Assembly: GCF_963576615.1 (NCBI RefSeq)
Contig: NC_088711.1
Location: forward strand, 6,696,001-6,760,000
Reading direction: 5' to 3'
Source of the DNA: Watersipora subatra
Taxonomy: Eukaryota > Bryozoa > Gymnolaemata > Cheilostomatida > Watersiporidae
DNA length: 64,000 bases
Shown here in pieces: positions 47,501 through 58,900 of this stretch. The position numbers were made by a program, and so were the translations under genes. The notes under the pieces were generated by a model, which ran no database searches, was not told the origin of the DNA, and saw only the letters and a list, made by a program, of their open reading frames with translations. Each line of letters starts with the position of its first letter. Position 1 is the first letter of the stretch.

Positions 47501-49717
47501 ATACCGTATAAAGGTCACAGATACCTGTATAAAGGTTCACAGATACCTGTATAAAGGTCACAGATACCTGTATAAAGGTCGCAGATACCGTATAAAGGTC
47601 ACAGATACCTGTATAAAGGTCACTGATACCTGTATAAAGGTTCACAGATACCTGTATAAAGGTCACAGATACCTGTATAAAGGTCACTGATACCTGTATA
47701 AAGGTTGGCCTCACTAGTCCTCAATTGGAACTGAGTTTCCAAGTATTTTGGCATGAATGTGAGGAAGCCAGTCACTATGATCATCTCAAGAACGGTGGTA
47801 ACCATGAGCAGCATGTAGATTGGATTCCTTAACAGCTTCATCAGCGCCTTGGGAAATTCTAAAAAAACGTTTCACTATTGGGTGACGGCAGCATTCCTGT
47901 GGAAACAGCAAAGATATGTATATATCATCAATAAAGACAACCAAGGAACATACAGACAGATATCAGACTGATGCAGACTAAACATTCACTAAACTATTTT
48001 GTCATATTGTGCCACTCTGTCTACGATTGATTAAACTCTACTAGCCTGTGATTGTGTGTTTTCTTTTCAACACTGTGGATGCTCTCTCCGCCTTTCCGCG
48101 CTGAAGATTTACTTGTGTTGAGTTCCCAGCCACTCCGATGTCATCAAAACTTTCTAGTTCCATGTCATCATTCTTGGGCGGAGTAGAAAGTGATTTTGGA
48201 AAAGTGAAAAATGGCAGAGCCGAAAGCATAATCAAGCTGCCGAATATAAGAAAACCAACCCACCAGGCGCCGACCCACTGCGGGTCTGACGGCGTCAGGG
48301 TTGGGGCTATTTCAGAAAGGCTGGCAAAATCAACATAAATTTCGGTCAGGGCTGCGCCGGCACCGAATCCTAGCACCGGTCCGAGAGTAGAGGCAGCATA
48401 GACAAAAGCTACAAATAAGTAGAGTGTTCTAACTACCCACTTTGCTATATGCGAGTACAGTATACTAAGACTCATATTTTGCTTTGCATAAGCTGAAATC
48501 CCCCAGACTTCAAATCAATGAGGGAGTTGAAAGTACTTAGAGAGAATGTGGTAACTAGCCCAATACAATACAACGCTGTCATTCAAACTAGTTAATCTAC
48601 TAAAGCTTAGCTGCAAATGAGAACAAGTTGCATTATGTAATATTATGTTATATTATGTTATATTATGTTATATTATGAACATGAATCTTTACTATATTCT
48701 TCTTTACTATAATAAGAACAGTGTTCATCCATCCGTCTGAAGCCGTGCTAGGAATGTTAGGAAAAAAGATTTCACCACATGGGAATCAAACCCAGATACT
48801 CGCATTCCCAACCAAGCGCGCTACCACTTCCCAACTCAATGGCCTGTCCATATCTATGAATAATTGTGTACATGGTTATTACACATGACAATCTCTCATG
48901 GCACATGGGACTGTCAGCGTACTAGAATATATAAGTATATATATATATATTATAATTATACAATATATATATATTATAACATGATAGTGTGCAGAGTTGA
49001 TAACTCTGTATACTCACCGATGTACTGAGGAGACTTTTTCCTCGTAACGTGATTGTCAATATAGGATAGAGCGATAGTAAGAATAGGGGTGCTGCCAACT
49101 CCAATTACTGTTTGAGCAGCAATAAATATGACGATGTAGAGTTCTGACCCAGTTTTGATTAGATCAGTTTTGCACGCTTCTTCCAAAACTGGAGTAACCT
49201 TTGACGTTTGTAGACAGGTGTCGCCTATAGTGTCGTTACGTTTTTGAGGTAGAAATATAGAGTATGCCGGTACTATAAAGTGCGGTAGGGAAAATAAACA
49301 AGCACCCATACCTACTAGCAAACTTCCTAGACCGATTACTACCGGAATGTTTTTATTATTCCCTGCATAGCTAACAAATATCACCGCTATAGTCGCTCCT
49401 ATCTCATAGGAGCCCACGATCAGTCCAGTTATCGAGCTGCTAAACTCAAACCTGCGCTCAATGCTCGTGATAATGCTCGGCAAATAGCTAGCAGATATAG
49501 AGCCATTTACACAGCTGAGAATGCATATAAGAATGGTGAAAAGTCGAATGTTAGCACAGGTTTGCATGCACCGAGGCTGACAAGCGCCTACTCCACAAAT
49601 ATATTGCATTCTATCATCTCCTAGGGACTGCTTGCTGCGAAGGGAATTCACACACTTTTTTGCTTCTTCTTTATCATTGGAAGAAAGTGCAGACAACTCA
49701 TCAGAAGAGGCGTCCAT
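42246..49717 (-). CDS. Solute carrier organic anion transporter (SLCO/OATP family), 10 coding exons, 720 aa
   Basis: Twelve-span plasma-membrane transporter for amphipathic organic anions. Exons: 49018-49717, 48046-48408, 47694-47858, 46405-46485, 45841-45973, 45575-45752, 45151-45335, 43673-43737, 43378-43506, 42246-42409; phases agree throughout. The family signature appears as DPQWVGAWWVGF in exon 2. Exons 6-7 encode the Kazal-like extracellular loop between TM9 and TM10 (CNSDCRCTDYVYNPVCG ... YFSACHAGC ... SCRCIEE). Exon 9 has PVVFGSVIDTTCLWW, and exon 10 the last membrane span and a short tail. The first ATG in frame is at 49717, 11 nt after a TTTTAG acceptor, so an untranslated 5' exon lies upstream. 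The exon 2 donor appears to be GC. The exon 3 donor sits at the edge of a tandem array of itself, and the exon 8 donor is duplicated 45 nt downstream. Subfamily (SLCO1-6) cannot be assigned by eye. Confidence 0.94.
42625..42830. repeat. TA-rich low-complexity tract, SLCO 3' intron region
   Basis: TATAATAT-type sequence with weak self-complementarity, in the last SLCO intron. No terminal structure was found. Confidence 0.7.
44204..44572. repeat. Perfect long hairpin (86-bp arms, 25-nt loop) flanked by (TA)n, SLCO intron 7
   Basis: The left arm 44277-44362 and right arm 44388-44473 are exact reverse complements over 86 bases; the 25-nt loop repeats part of the arm (GATGCAGTAATCATCAGATG). A (TA) tract at 44204-44280 precedes it, and another at 44527-44572 follows after about 50 bp. 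The absence of any mismatch indicates a recent inverted duplication or recent insertion. It lies in an intron of the transcribed SLCO gene, so its pre-mRNA can fold into a long duplex. Confidence 0.9.
44885..45170. repeat. Minisatellite, about 22-bp unit, SLCO intron 7
   Basis: About twelve copies of a unit like CATACCTCATGATAACAGTATT, with a 120-bp block duplicated. It runs up to the donor of exon 7 (45145-45150, TCATAC on the plus strand), so the donor itself resembles a repeat unit. Confidence 0.85.
46776..47160 (+). repeat. Dispersed repeat family, copy 1 (SLCO intron 3)
   Basis: Blocks GAGTAAACGCCTGTGAATTT, AGTTTCTTGGC, TTTTTAATTAGATAGTT and a tail ATGAATTTGAAACAG ... GTTTAATATTCATTAAAGCA match 55073-55505 in order. 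No ORF or terminal repeats were seen. Confidence 0.5.
47392..47705 (-). repeat. 21-bp tandem array containing a 5' splice site in almost every unit
   Basis: On the transcribed strand each unit reads ACCTTTATACAGGTATCTGTG. The unit matches the end of SLCO exon 3 (AACCTTTATACAG|GTATCAGTG), so the array looks like tandem copying of the exon end plus donor. About fifteen units are present, two lacking the CA before GG and some carrying one extra base. Confidence 0.9.
48686..48860 (+). mobile_element. tRNA-like repeat with a Helitron-like start (second family), SLCO intron 1
   Basis: Starts A|TCTTTACTATATTC, then ACTATAATAAGAACAGTGTT. On the minus strand a tRNA-like module follows: GGGAAGTGGTAGCGCGC (about 48817-48833) and a clean box B, GGGTTTGATTCCC (48781-48793). 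The far end could not be found. It could be a tRNA-derived SINE on the minus strand with an AT tail, or a second Helitron-like family with the same antisense tRNA-like layout. Confidence 0.5.
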
Positions 49718-49729
49718 TAAATTTGTCAC

Positions 49730-52700
49730 TAAAATCAGTGATGTGGTGATAACGTTTTACAAATACCTTCAATACTGACACTGTAATTCCTCAAAATAGT
49801 CTAGCTAGCTTGACACCATTCTAATACATTGTTTAGAAATCTCAGTCTTCCTACCTTGATAGGCACGAGCAGGACTTGCTGTACTCCTGAATGATTTTAT
49901 GATGTAAGTGTAACGCTCAAGGGTGGTTCACCATTGTTGCTAGAATTGCTATCATCATGTCGATTGCTATACATATGTAGAAACAAAATTTACCAAAAGG
50001 ATGATATGATAGATATGGTAAGGATGGTAGAATGGTAAGGATGATAAGGTAAATATGGTAGCTGGGATAAAAATAACAAAAATGTAATTATTGCGTTGGT
50101 TTGAAGGAATCATAAAGCATTAAATGTTTGCTGAACTACTTGGAATATGCATTACAATTTGTTTTGTTCAACATGAATAAAAAACAAAGGTTTAACTACC
50201 AAATTATTTCAGACTTCAACCAATCCAAATAATTTCTGTATTGATGCTGACCTTGTGCTAATAGTCAGCAATGAGTTACTTTTCGTACTTAATGAATTAC
50301 TCATGACAGTAAAATGAAAGAGGGAGGCCTGCAGTTTCTAAATGTTAAAAAAATCGTTCAGATTTTGTGTTAGGAATGAAATGAAAAATACCCGTAATTA
50401 TTATTACATTACTTTCAAGTAAGTTTTATATTAGATAAAAAAGTATTTTGATAATTAAAATTTAGCCAAAATTAAATTTATGGTAATACATTGGAATATC
50501 AGACATATGAGCATCTTTGAACATACAACAATCAATTAAAAAGTAGCTGTGTATTGCATGTTAAAGATCTTTTGTTGGAGTTCACTAATATTAGTTACTA
50601 AATTCATAAAAGCAGCTGTTATCATCAAATATGTTACATTATGAAGATACAATATTAAATAAGGCTCTATGATTATTATGTTTCATAACTCAAAACCTCT
50701 AACTAGCTTACTTTTTAGCAATGCATTGTCATGATGTCAACCTGGGGAGAGATGTCCTTGAATGATGATAGGTGGGTGATGGCAGTAATTCTTAATAATA
50801 ACGGTTTAAATAACAGTTTCAGATAGTACACAGATTGGCGAATAGGCTCTAGGAGAGTAATCAGCAAAGGCAATATATAAGGCAAAAAGCAGGAAATACT
50901 TACACAGCCCTGTATTAAAAAGGCCACTACTTTAAAAACAGGTTACAACGGGATTCTCTTGGAAAAATGTAAAAGCTGGTACTAAGATATTGATGTGTAG
51001 TAGTACTTATTAACGTCTAAAGTACTTATTAATGTCTAACCTGGATATTGTGGAGAACTCAACAGTACATCATCCCATAGATGACAGTAAAGATAAGGCA
51101 CTGCTGAAGAGTCCAGTCATATTCCAGAGACGTTCCCTGGGCTGAGATGATTACCAAAACAGCACAGTTTTGACTGTCAGAAAATCGACTCAATGCACAA
51201 GTAGCTAGTAATATGTATGCAAGATTGATTTGTTGACAACAGGAGTCCTGAGGATTAATGCACACAACGTCACAACGTGAAGCGATCTCAATTCAAATAT
51301 ACTGTAAGGAAATGAATTTTCAGATTTCAGCATAAAAGAGATTTTCTTCATAAGGAAACTGCTCCAATGTATAAATTAATATATAAATATTAACGAGTTA
51401 TATAATACATGGAAATACGGCTAACCTTGAGGCACGCTATTCTTGCATTTCAGCATCTACATGAATCAGGTGCAGCGATCTGAGATAGTGATAACTTTAG
51501 TCTGTTTTAGCAAAATCCATGTAACCTGTGAAACACCGTAGCGATTATACTATATAATGATTCCCAAATAACTTTTTGTCAAGCCGATAAATATTTTCCT
51601 TCAGATTCTTGAACTTCATTCATGTTTTAGCTGGCATCAACCCAAAAAAGTCTTTGCAAGTCAGTCACCCGATTTGCTACACAGTAAAATAAGCTTTTGC
51701 GTATACAACAGCACAATCTTACATTCAAAACATCATGAAAAATATGGCATGATACACACTATGAGAAAACACATTGAGCAAAGTGCCATAGATTAAAACA
51801 TAATAGCAGCTCTATGATGAACCTTGCAGTCTGTCCAAAGGTGAAATAAAAGTTTGTGACTATTTACCTTTCATTGCGTTTGCTATGTTTGTTGTTTGTA
51901 CTAACATGTCAACTTCTAATGGAACTGGTTAGTCACCAATGTTGTGACAGGTGTGCACTCAGTGATGAGTCAAGACTCCCATCTCACAGCTATTGTTAGA
52001 TGCCAACCGTAGCAGGTTGTAGTAATAGTAGACATCTAGCCAGCAAATCAACAGAGTGCAAGGAGCAACTACCAATGACCCCCAACAATGTACTGCAATG
52101 GACAGATGCTAACACCTACAGTTGTAGGAATATACAAGCACATTAATAGAGCATTTCATGAGTACTTCTAGCCAAGCCTTGCATGTGGTGCAGCTGGAAT
52201 GTGTCACGGCACCAAAAATTTAATTCGACACAAGACTTGCTATAGGCAGCAAAGGGTAAATATTTTTGTTCTTTCCTCCTTCAATTTGGACTACATCTTG
52301 TCAGCCGCAAGCCAGACCAGCACTCGAGTAGCAAACATTGGTGAACGTATGTGATACATGGTTTCCATAAATAGGCAATTTTTTTAATGTAATACAAAAA
52401 TAATGAGCAATGTTTTAGGCAGTATAAATTTAATAGTAGTTTAATGATGAGAATTAGTGGAAGATAGTAGAATTAATGATATTATACATGTACACAAATG
52501 CCCACAACAAATATAAATACCTTAGAAATTCACTTATAGACAATTGCTGCAACCGATATTAACTTCCTTGGGATCGAGCAGTTCATATGGCTTGGAGAGG
52601 CTGAGAAATTTAACTCTTTCACAGGAAATAGGTTTTCATGCTCATAGTTACTAATTTCATTATCACTGTGCAGTAGCAAATACTTGAGGCATGAAAACAG

Positions 52701-52940
52701 AACAGAGAGTTCATTTGATAGCCTAACACATCCAGTGTTAGGGTCACATCCAGTGACCATGTATTTCTGAGAAATAACAGCACACAAAATTTGAACTCAC
52801 TTTCAGTAAAAATATTACAGCGCTAGAGTGCACACTGAAACATGTACATGACAGGTGTCTGTAGCCTAAGCGACAAGGAAATGAAGACACTAGTGTGCTA
52901 TTGTAACTGTTGGGTTAAGAATAAACTTGTGACAGAGGAA
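49730..52940. other. Intergenic region upstream of SLCO and downstream of ATP5IF1
   Basis: No coding exon recognised in 3.2 kb. CTATCAAG|GTAGGAAG on the minus strand (donor at 49857) could end an untranslated SLCO first exon. The right end contains the ATP5IF1 3' untranslated region. Confidence 0.35.
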
Positions 52941-55900
52941 TCAAATGTCTTTAGTTTCTTCCATGTCCTTCTTTAGTCTATCCAACTTTGTCTGCTGCCT
53001 CTTCAATTCTTCAGTTAGCCGACTGATCTCTGCTTGCTGATGGTGTACTGCATCCTCCACGTGGTTGTGAAGGGCCTTGAGCTGCTGTGCTTGCTGTTAA
53101 CACAGTAATCAACATTACATCTTACACATTTCAAAAAAACGATGTATGCATGGTAAGTTTAGGACTGCTGACAACATCGGAAGTGAAATCACATCTTTGA
53201 GATTCTTCAATTAGTTATGGCAACTTAAAATTAACATAACTAATAATAATAATACAATAACTAACAATACTAACAGTAATAACATACTAACTAACCCATT
53301 TGTTACATGCAGAATTAACTACATGATTAGCAGAGATGTAACGCGATAGGTTTACAAATTTTATATATACCTAAATAACTTTTTCATATCTTGATTTGTG
53401 AAACCCAAATTTACATTGATCTTGCTGGGGTGATACATTTAAATGCTACCAACTACTCATATTTACTGTTACCTATGTAACAATACTTTTTATAAACAGC
53501 GTAGGCAACAAGCCCTAACTGAAAGGCAATTTATATATCCTGAAGATATTCCATAAATTTTTTTGTAGATTTCAGAAAGTATCGATATTTTTCTATCATT
53601 TGCAATTGCTTTTGATGTTTGAGGTAATCTGACAGCCAGAATTTTTAAGATTAAAATCAACAAAATGCGGTTAAAATGCTCAGAAGAAAAGTACATGCAA
53701 AATGGCTTCAATAGTTGTTACCACTGTGATAGTTGATATCAGCTATTGTGTTCGTGTTACAGCATCATGCGTCTGTCATGTTCATGTTCTGTCAGCATCA
53801 TGTTCTGTCGGTTTCTTTGCAACTATAGATGTCATAATTGTACTTGGTTGGTTTTGTTGATTTTAATGTTGAAACATCCTGGCAGTCAAACCACGTCGAG
53901 CATCAAAAATAATCACAAATGATAGAAAAATACCTTCTGATGAAATTTAATACAATTTTGGGCAAACTCATTTTTAAGAATGGCGAAAATAAGTGATTCC
54001 AAATGTGCACTCCTTGTGATATTAACCGAGTTAAATAAAACCAAACTGACTTTACTGCCCCACGTGAAGTGAAATCAATACACATTTCAGCATCATTTGA
54101 TAGAAAGTTTTCGCATTGTCCAACGACAAAGAACATAGCAATGGCCACACACTGATGCAGTGTGTATCTAGTGGCTGTCAATCTGGTCGTATAACTACTA
54201 GTTTACTAAATGATTACTTTTCCATAAACACTGATTGCTATTAGTTCAGCTGCACTATATACCTTAAACAGATGCTGCCTCATTCAATAGTTTTATAAAT
54301 CACAAAACTTGCAGATAGTATTGCTCGTCTGTGATTAATAGTTTAGACAAACTTTTAGTTTGTTAAAAATATCTTTCTTGACAGCAATGCAGAGGTACTA
54401 TTAGTATTATTGGCGTAAGTGCTAGAATATATTGTATTTTTCAATATTTTAAGCCAGAACCACTTTTTAAAGAGAACCTGTCATGATTGTGGAAAATCGA
54501 TTATCAAAAATGTTACAATTACTTTATTATGTGAAACTATTGGGTATAAACCAATTTAGTTTATATTTCTAATAACACTTGCAATGCCAAATGCATCTTA
54601 TTTTTAAATTGGGAATTGTCTACCCGTTCTGTCCTATATGTACAATGTAATTGAATTTAGGTGAGGCCACCTACATATATCAACAAAATTAGTTAATGCA
54701 ATTGGAGCTTAATATTTGTTGAGTAAACATCTAAAAACTCTGATCTTCCATCTTCGTTTATGATTCAACATGCTTTCAATTTGTATCGACTGAAAAAGCG
54801 TTTTCTCAAGCAGTTTCAGTACATGCGGGTGAGGTTAAACTACAACGGTAAGATTCTTCATGAAATAATTCTAAAACCTTGGCAAGCAGGTAACACAAAG
54901 TTCTCGAAGAACTTTTTTTTACATAAAATAAGTTTTTCAGGCTATGTAACAAGTTACCAGGCTTTAATAATGAATAATAATAACTCCAAGAATCACAAGT
55001 ACAAACATTCAGTTTTAGTTAAAAAATTTCGCCACATTGTCACGAAACAGATAAAATGTAATATAATTGCATAGAGTAAAACGCCTGCGAATTTATTTCT
55101 AGTTAGTTTCTTGGCAATTATATCAGCTAATGAAGTGTTAAGGCATATTCCTAGTGAAGGTGAAATACATTTTTTAATCAGATAGTTCGTGTACTACTTG
55201 ATCTTCATGATGGCAAACAAGAATCCTATAGTACATTATAGTACATGCATTGTATATCCTATAGTACATGTATTGTATATCCTATAATACATGTATTGTA
55301 TATCCTATAGTACATGTATTGTATATCCTATAGTACATGTATTGTATATCCTATAGTACATGTATTGTATATCCTATAGTACATGTATTGTATATCCTAT
55401 AGTACATGTATTCACACTACAACATAAATTTGAAACGGTTCGCTTGTTTGAAAGTTGAAATAGCAAAAATTGTTTGCTATTCGTTAAAACAAAGTGATGC
55501 CTCAAGAGTCCAAATTTAATCTGGCATCATACAGAAGCTTCAGCTGACTGTTCCGCTGCAAAGCAGTTTTAAATGACCTTACAATAATCGTTAAATGACC
55601 ATAACCTATTGTAACTTGAGAAAAAGGTAATGACCATAACCTATTGTAACTTGAGAAAAAGGTAATGACCATAACCTATTGTAACTTGAGAAAAAGGTAA
55701 TGACCATAACCTATTGTAACTTGAGAAAAAGGTAATGACCATAACCTATTGTAACTTGAGAAAAAGGTAATGACCATAACCTATTGTAACTTGAGAAAAA
55801 GGTAATGACCATAACCTATTGTAACTTGAGAAAAAGGTGATGACCATAACCTATTGTAACTTGAGAAAAGGTAAAACGGTAACCAAGTAAAACGTAATAA

Positions 55901-58900
55901 TCAAGCGAAACTGCTCCTGAAGAGAACAGCAGTAAAACTATAAAATTTGAGCAAATGATTTTTTCAAACTGTGTAGCAATTTCCAACGTGCAACATCCAA
56001 AATTATTCAAAATATTACAATTTTGTATGAAAGAATAAAAAGCTACGAAATAAAAAAGTAAAAATAATCTCTATAAATAAATCCATTATTGTCAGTGTGT
56101 GTCTGTCTGTTAGTCTGATTGAACATGCGTTTCCACATTTTCTGGCCGATTTCATCCAAACTTCACACTCATGTGCTCTGTACCTTTCGCCAGGTTGGTA
56201 AAAATATTTGGTATCAAAACTCCATCTGGTTCCTGAGAATCAGCACCTTAAACACCCACCTGCAGACTATCTGATCGAATATGAAATTTAATTTAAACTC
56301 TATGCCAAGTAAATATGGTAATCTATGTTGTGTATTTTGTTACTCACTCTACAATCAACAAACTTATGTATTGCAAAGCCTCACTTTTAATTACCTGTCT
56401 CTAAGATAAGGTGACAATAAAAACCATATTGATTATTACTTCAACAAGTCAATTTTACATACCATTTATATTTTTACCTAGTTCTTTATAATGCATTTGT
56501 TTAATATTATGTTTTTGGGCTCTGGAACAAATTAAAATGTATTATTATAAAAATACTAGCTGAATGCCTGGCACTGCATGGGTACTAAAAAAGTTTTTGC
56601 ACAAAAAATTTATTTTTAATCAGCATATACAACATTTACCATTCTAACTTTTAAATGGTGTTTGTTTATTTCTGTGTACTGTGTTTATTTCTCTGCACTG
56701 TGTGTATTTCTGTGTAATTCATACTGTACCAACTTCAGTGCCTACTACAGCTCTATACTGATTACATTAGTCTTAGTGGTGATGCGAGTTATAGCAGTTT
56801 TCTTCATATACGGGCACACATTTTTCTTCTGGTATGGCTTCACGCATAACACTAGCTTAAAGATGTAGTTGCGTCAAAAAAGTCAATTTAATGAAATTAG
56901 GACCCATAAAAGGCTAAAACATCAGCTACAATTTGATGCCATTTTTGTCTTTGTAGACCAACCCTGTCCAGAGATATATGCGTTTGAAAGATGCCCTTTT
57001 TTAAAAAGCTCACGTTCTAGCGGGTGCCTATTTCGTGACGTCACAAGCAAGATATCTGAAACGAAACCACGAGCGATAAATATGAGGTCGCTTCGTTAGC
57101 CAATCATGAGCGCGAAATCTTTATATAGGCCGTAATAAATGTTATCACTCGTAAAACGCGTTGTCTGTGATCTCGAAGAATCTCATCGTTAGAGAATTCT
57201 CAACGTTACTGATTCAACGCGTTTCAACAATTACTAAGTTATACATAGTTTTGTATAGCGACTGCGACTCAGAGTTATTAGAGCAACTTTTAGTAAAAGA
57301 TTGGAGTAGACAGCCTATGGCTGTTGACAGGCGTCAGCAGCGTTTTGCTGCAGAGGAAGACAGAATGGAGGTAAATTAACTTACAGTCTTCTATACTTGA
57401 GTAAATATAATATTTTTATAGTCATAAATACATTTACTAATTAATAAAATGATAATTCTTTGCTATCTCCAATCATCGTTTCATAGCTTATCTGCCGTTT
57501 TACCTAGCTTTAATATTTTTTTCGAATTTTCTTTGGTAAATTAGAGTCATGATTACCAATTATTTTCACTCGTAGGAAGTGGGTAAAATCGATTGATCAT
57601 TGCAAATCTTTAATTTCCAGAACCAAAGCTTCGAATCGTTGGCTTGGCTTGCTTGTGCCTTTATTAAATGTTTATTCGTTTTTAAAATTACACTCGCAAT
57701 CTATTTAACTCCCAATTTGGAAGCTGTCAATAGATACGCTTTAGAACGACATATCTATGAATGACATATATTTATTGCATTTTTTTACTGATTACAGAAT
57801 GTTTATGTCGTCCCACCAGCCGAAGAAGCTTTGTCAGTGTGGAAACTGCCATAAAGTGGAAAGAGAGACTTGAATGCGTGCTGCATAAGCCATGATGTTT
57901 TGTTTGAGTTTGTTGCAGTAGATGAATTTGTCTTATTGTATCAGCTAATACTATCTGAGTGGCCACGACTTGATGAATATTTTTAATAAAAGTTTTATGC
58001 CGAGATGAAAATATTTTTGCTTGTAAAAATTATATAATAAAATAATATTGTTGATGATAATGCAAAACATGATTTGCAGAATATTGTAGTGAATTGGATA
58101 TGGTATATGGATGTCCGCAGAACTGGAGAAGGTGAGTTCAAATCCAGTTTGCAGCAGACTTCTCATCCTTAAAACTCTATCCCTGTCTATATTCTTTTCA
58201 AAGACGTGGCTTGCTTATTTCACTTCGGTAGTATTCGGTAAGAATACTACTAGTAAGAAACTAGTACGTAGACGGTGTAGGCAATGATATACAGCCCTGC
58301 CCCAAGGATAGGCGACAGGCATAATGTGGGCGGGGCGTATAAGAGGCTGTATATCGTTAGTATAATGGGTAGCTGCTGATACAAAGACCGCGTTCTAGAT
58401 AGTGACTTGACAGAATTACCGTAGACCGGTAGAATTGGTAGTCGGTACCCAAATGTTTACACAACATTTGGAGAAAGTGAGTAGAACAAATTTTCAATTT
58501 TCGTTATTTGAGGCCTTTGAAACCCGCATAATAATGCATCTGTAGCAGGATTTAAAATTTTATTCTAGCCAACATGAGCAAATACAAACTAAGATATATG
58601 CCAATAGAGCCGCGTAAGACTAGACCTTTATCGCAAATAGCCGATGTGAATACGAGAGATAGAGACAGGTTGCCTAACGCGTGACATCATTTTGGGCAAG
58701 TCTGGGCACGTTTTTGTGGCCTGAGCGTTTTTACGGCGATCGGATTTTTTCAGTTTTAATCTTCAAATATCTTGGCAATGCGATCGCGTAACACAACAAA
58801 CAACATATCAACTGATAGAGAAAAAAATGCTTTCTTTTAAGATCAACTTAAATTTGACGCAACTACATCTTTAAGTGTTAAGCGTGAAGCCATAAAAGAT

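Noticed and set aside
47373-47714. Repeat ORFs reading YLYKGHR or TFIQVSV
   Set aside because: Translations of the 21-bp donor array; only the first one or two units could ever be part of a protein, by alternative splicing of SLCO.
54760-55074. Plus-strand ORF of 104 codons rich in Lys and Tyr
   Set aside because: No recognised domain, AT-biased composition, overlaps the start of a dispersed repeat and lies in an intron; not enough to call a gene.
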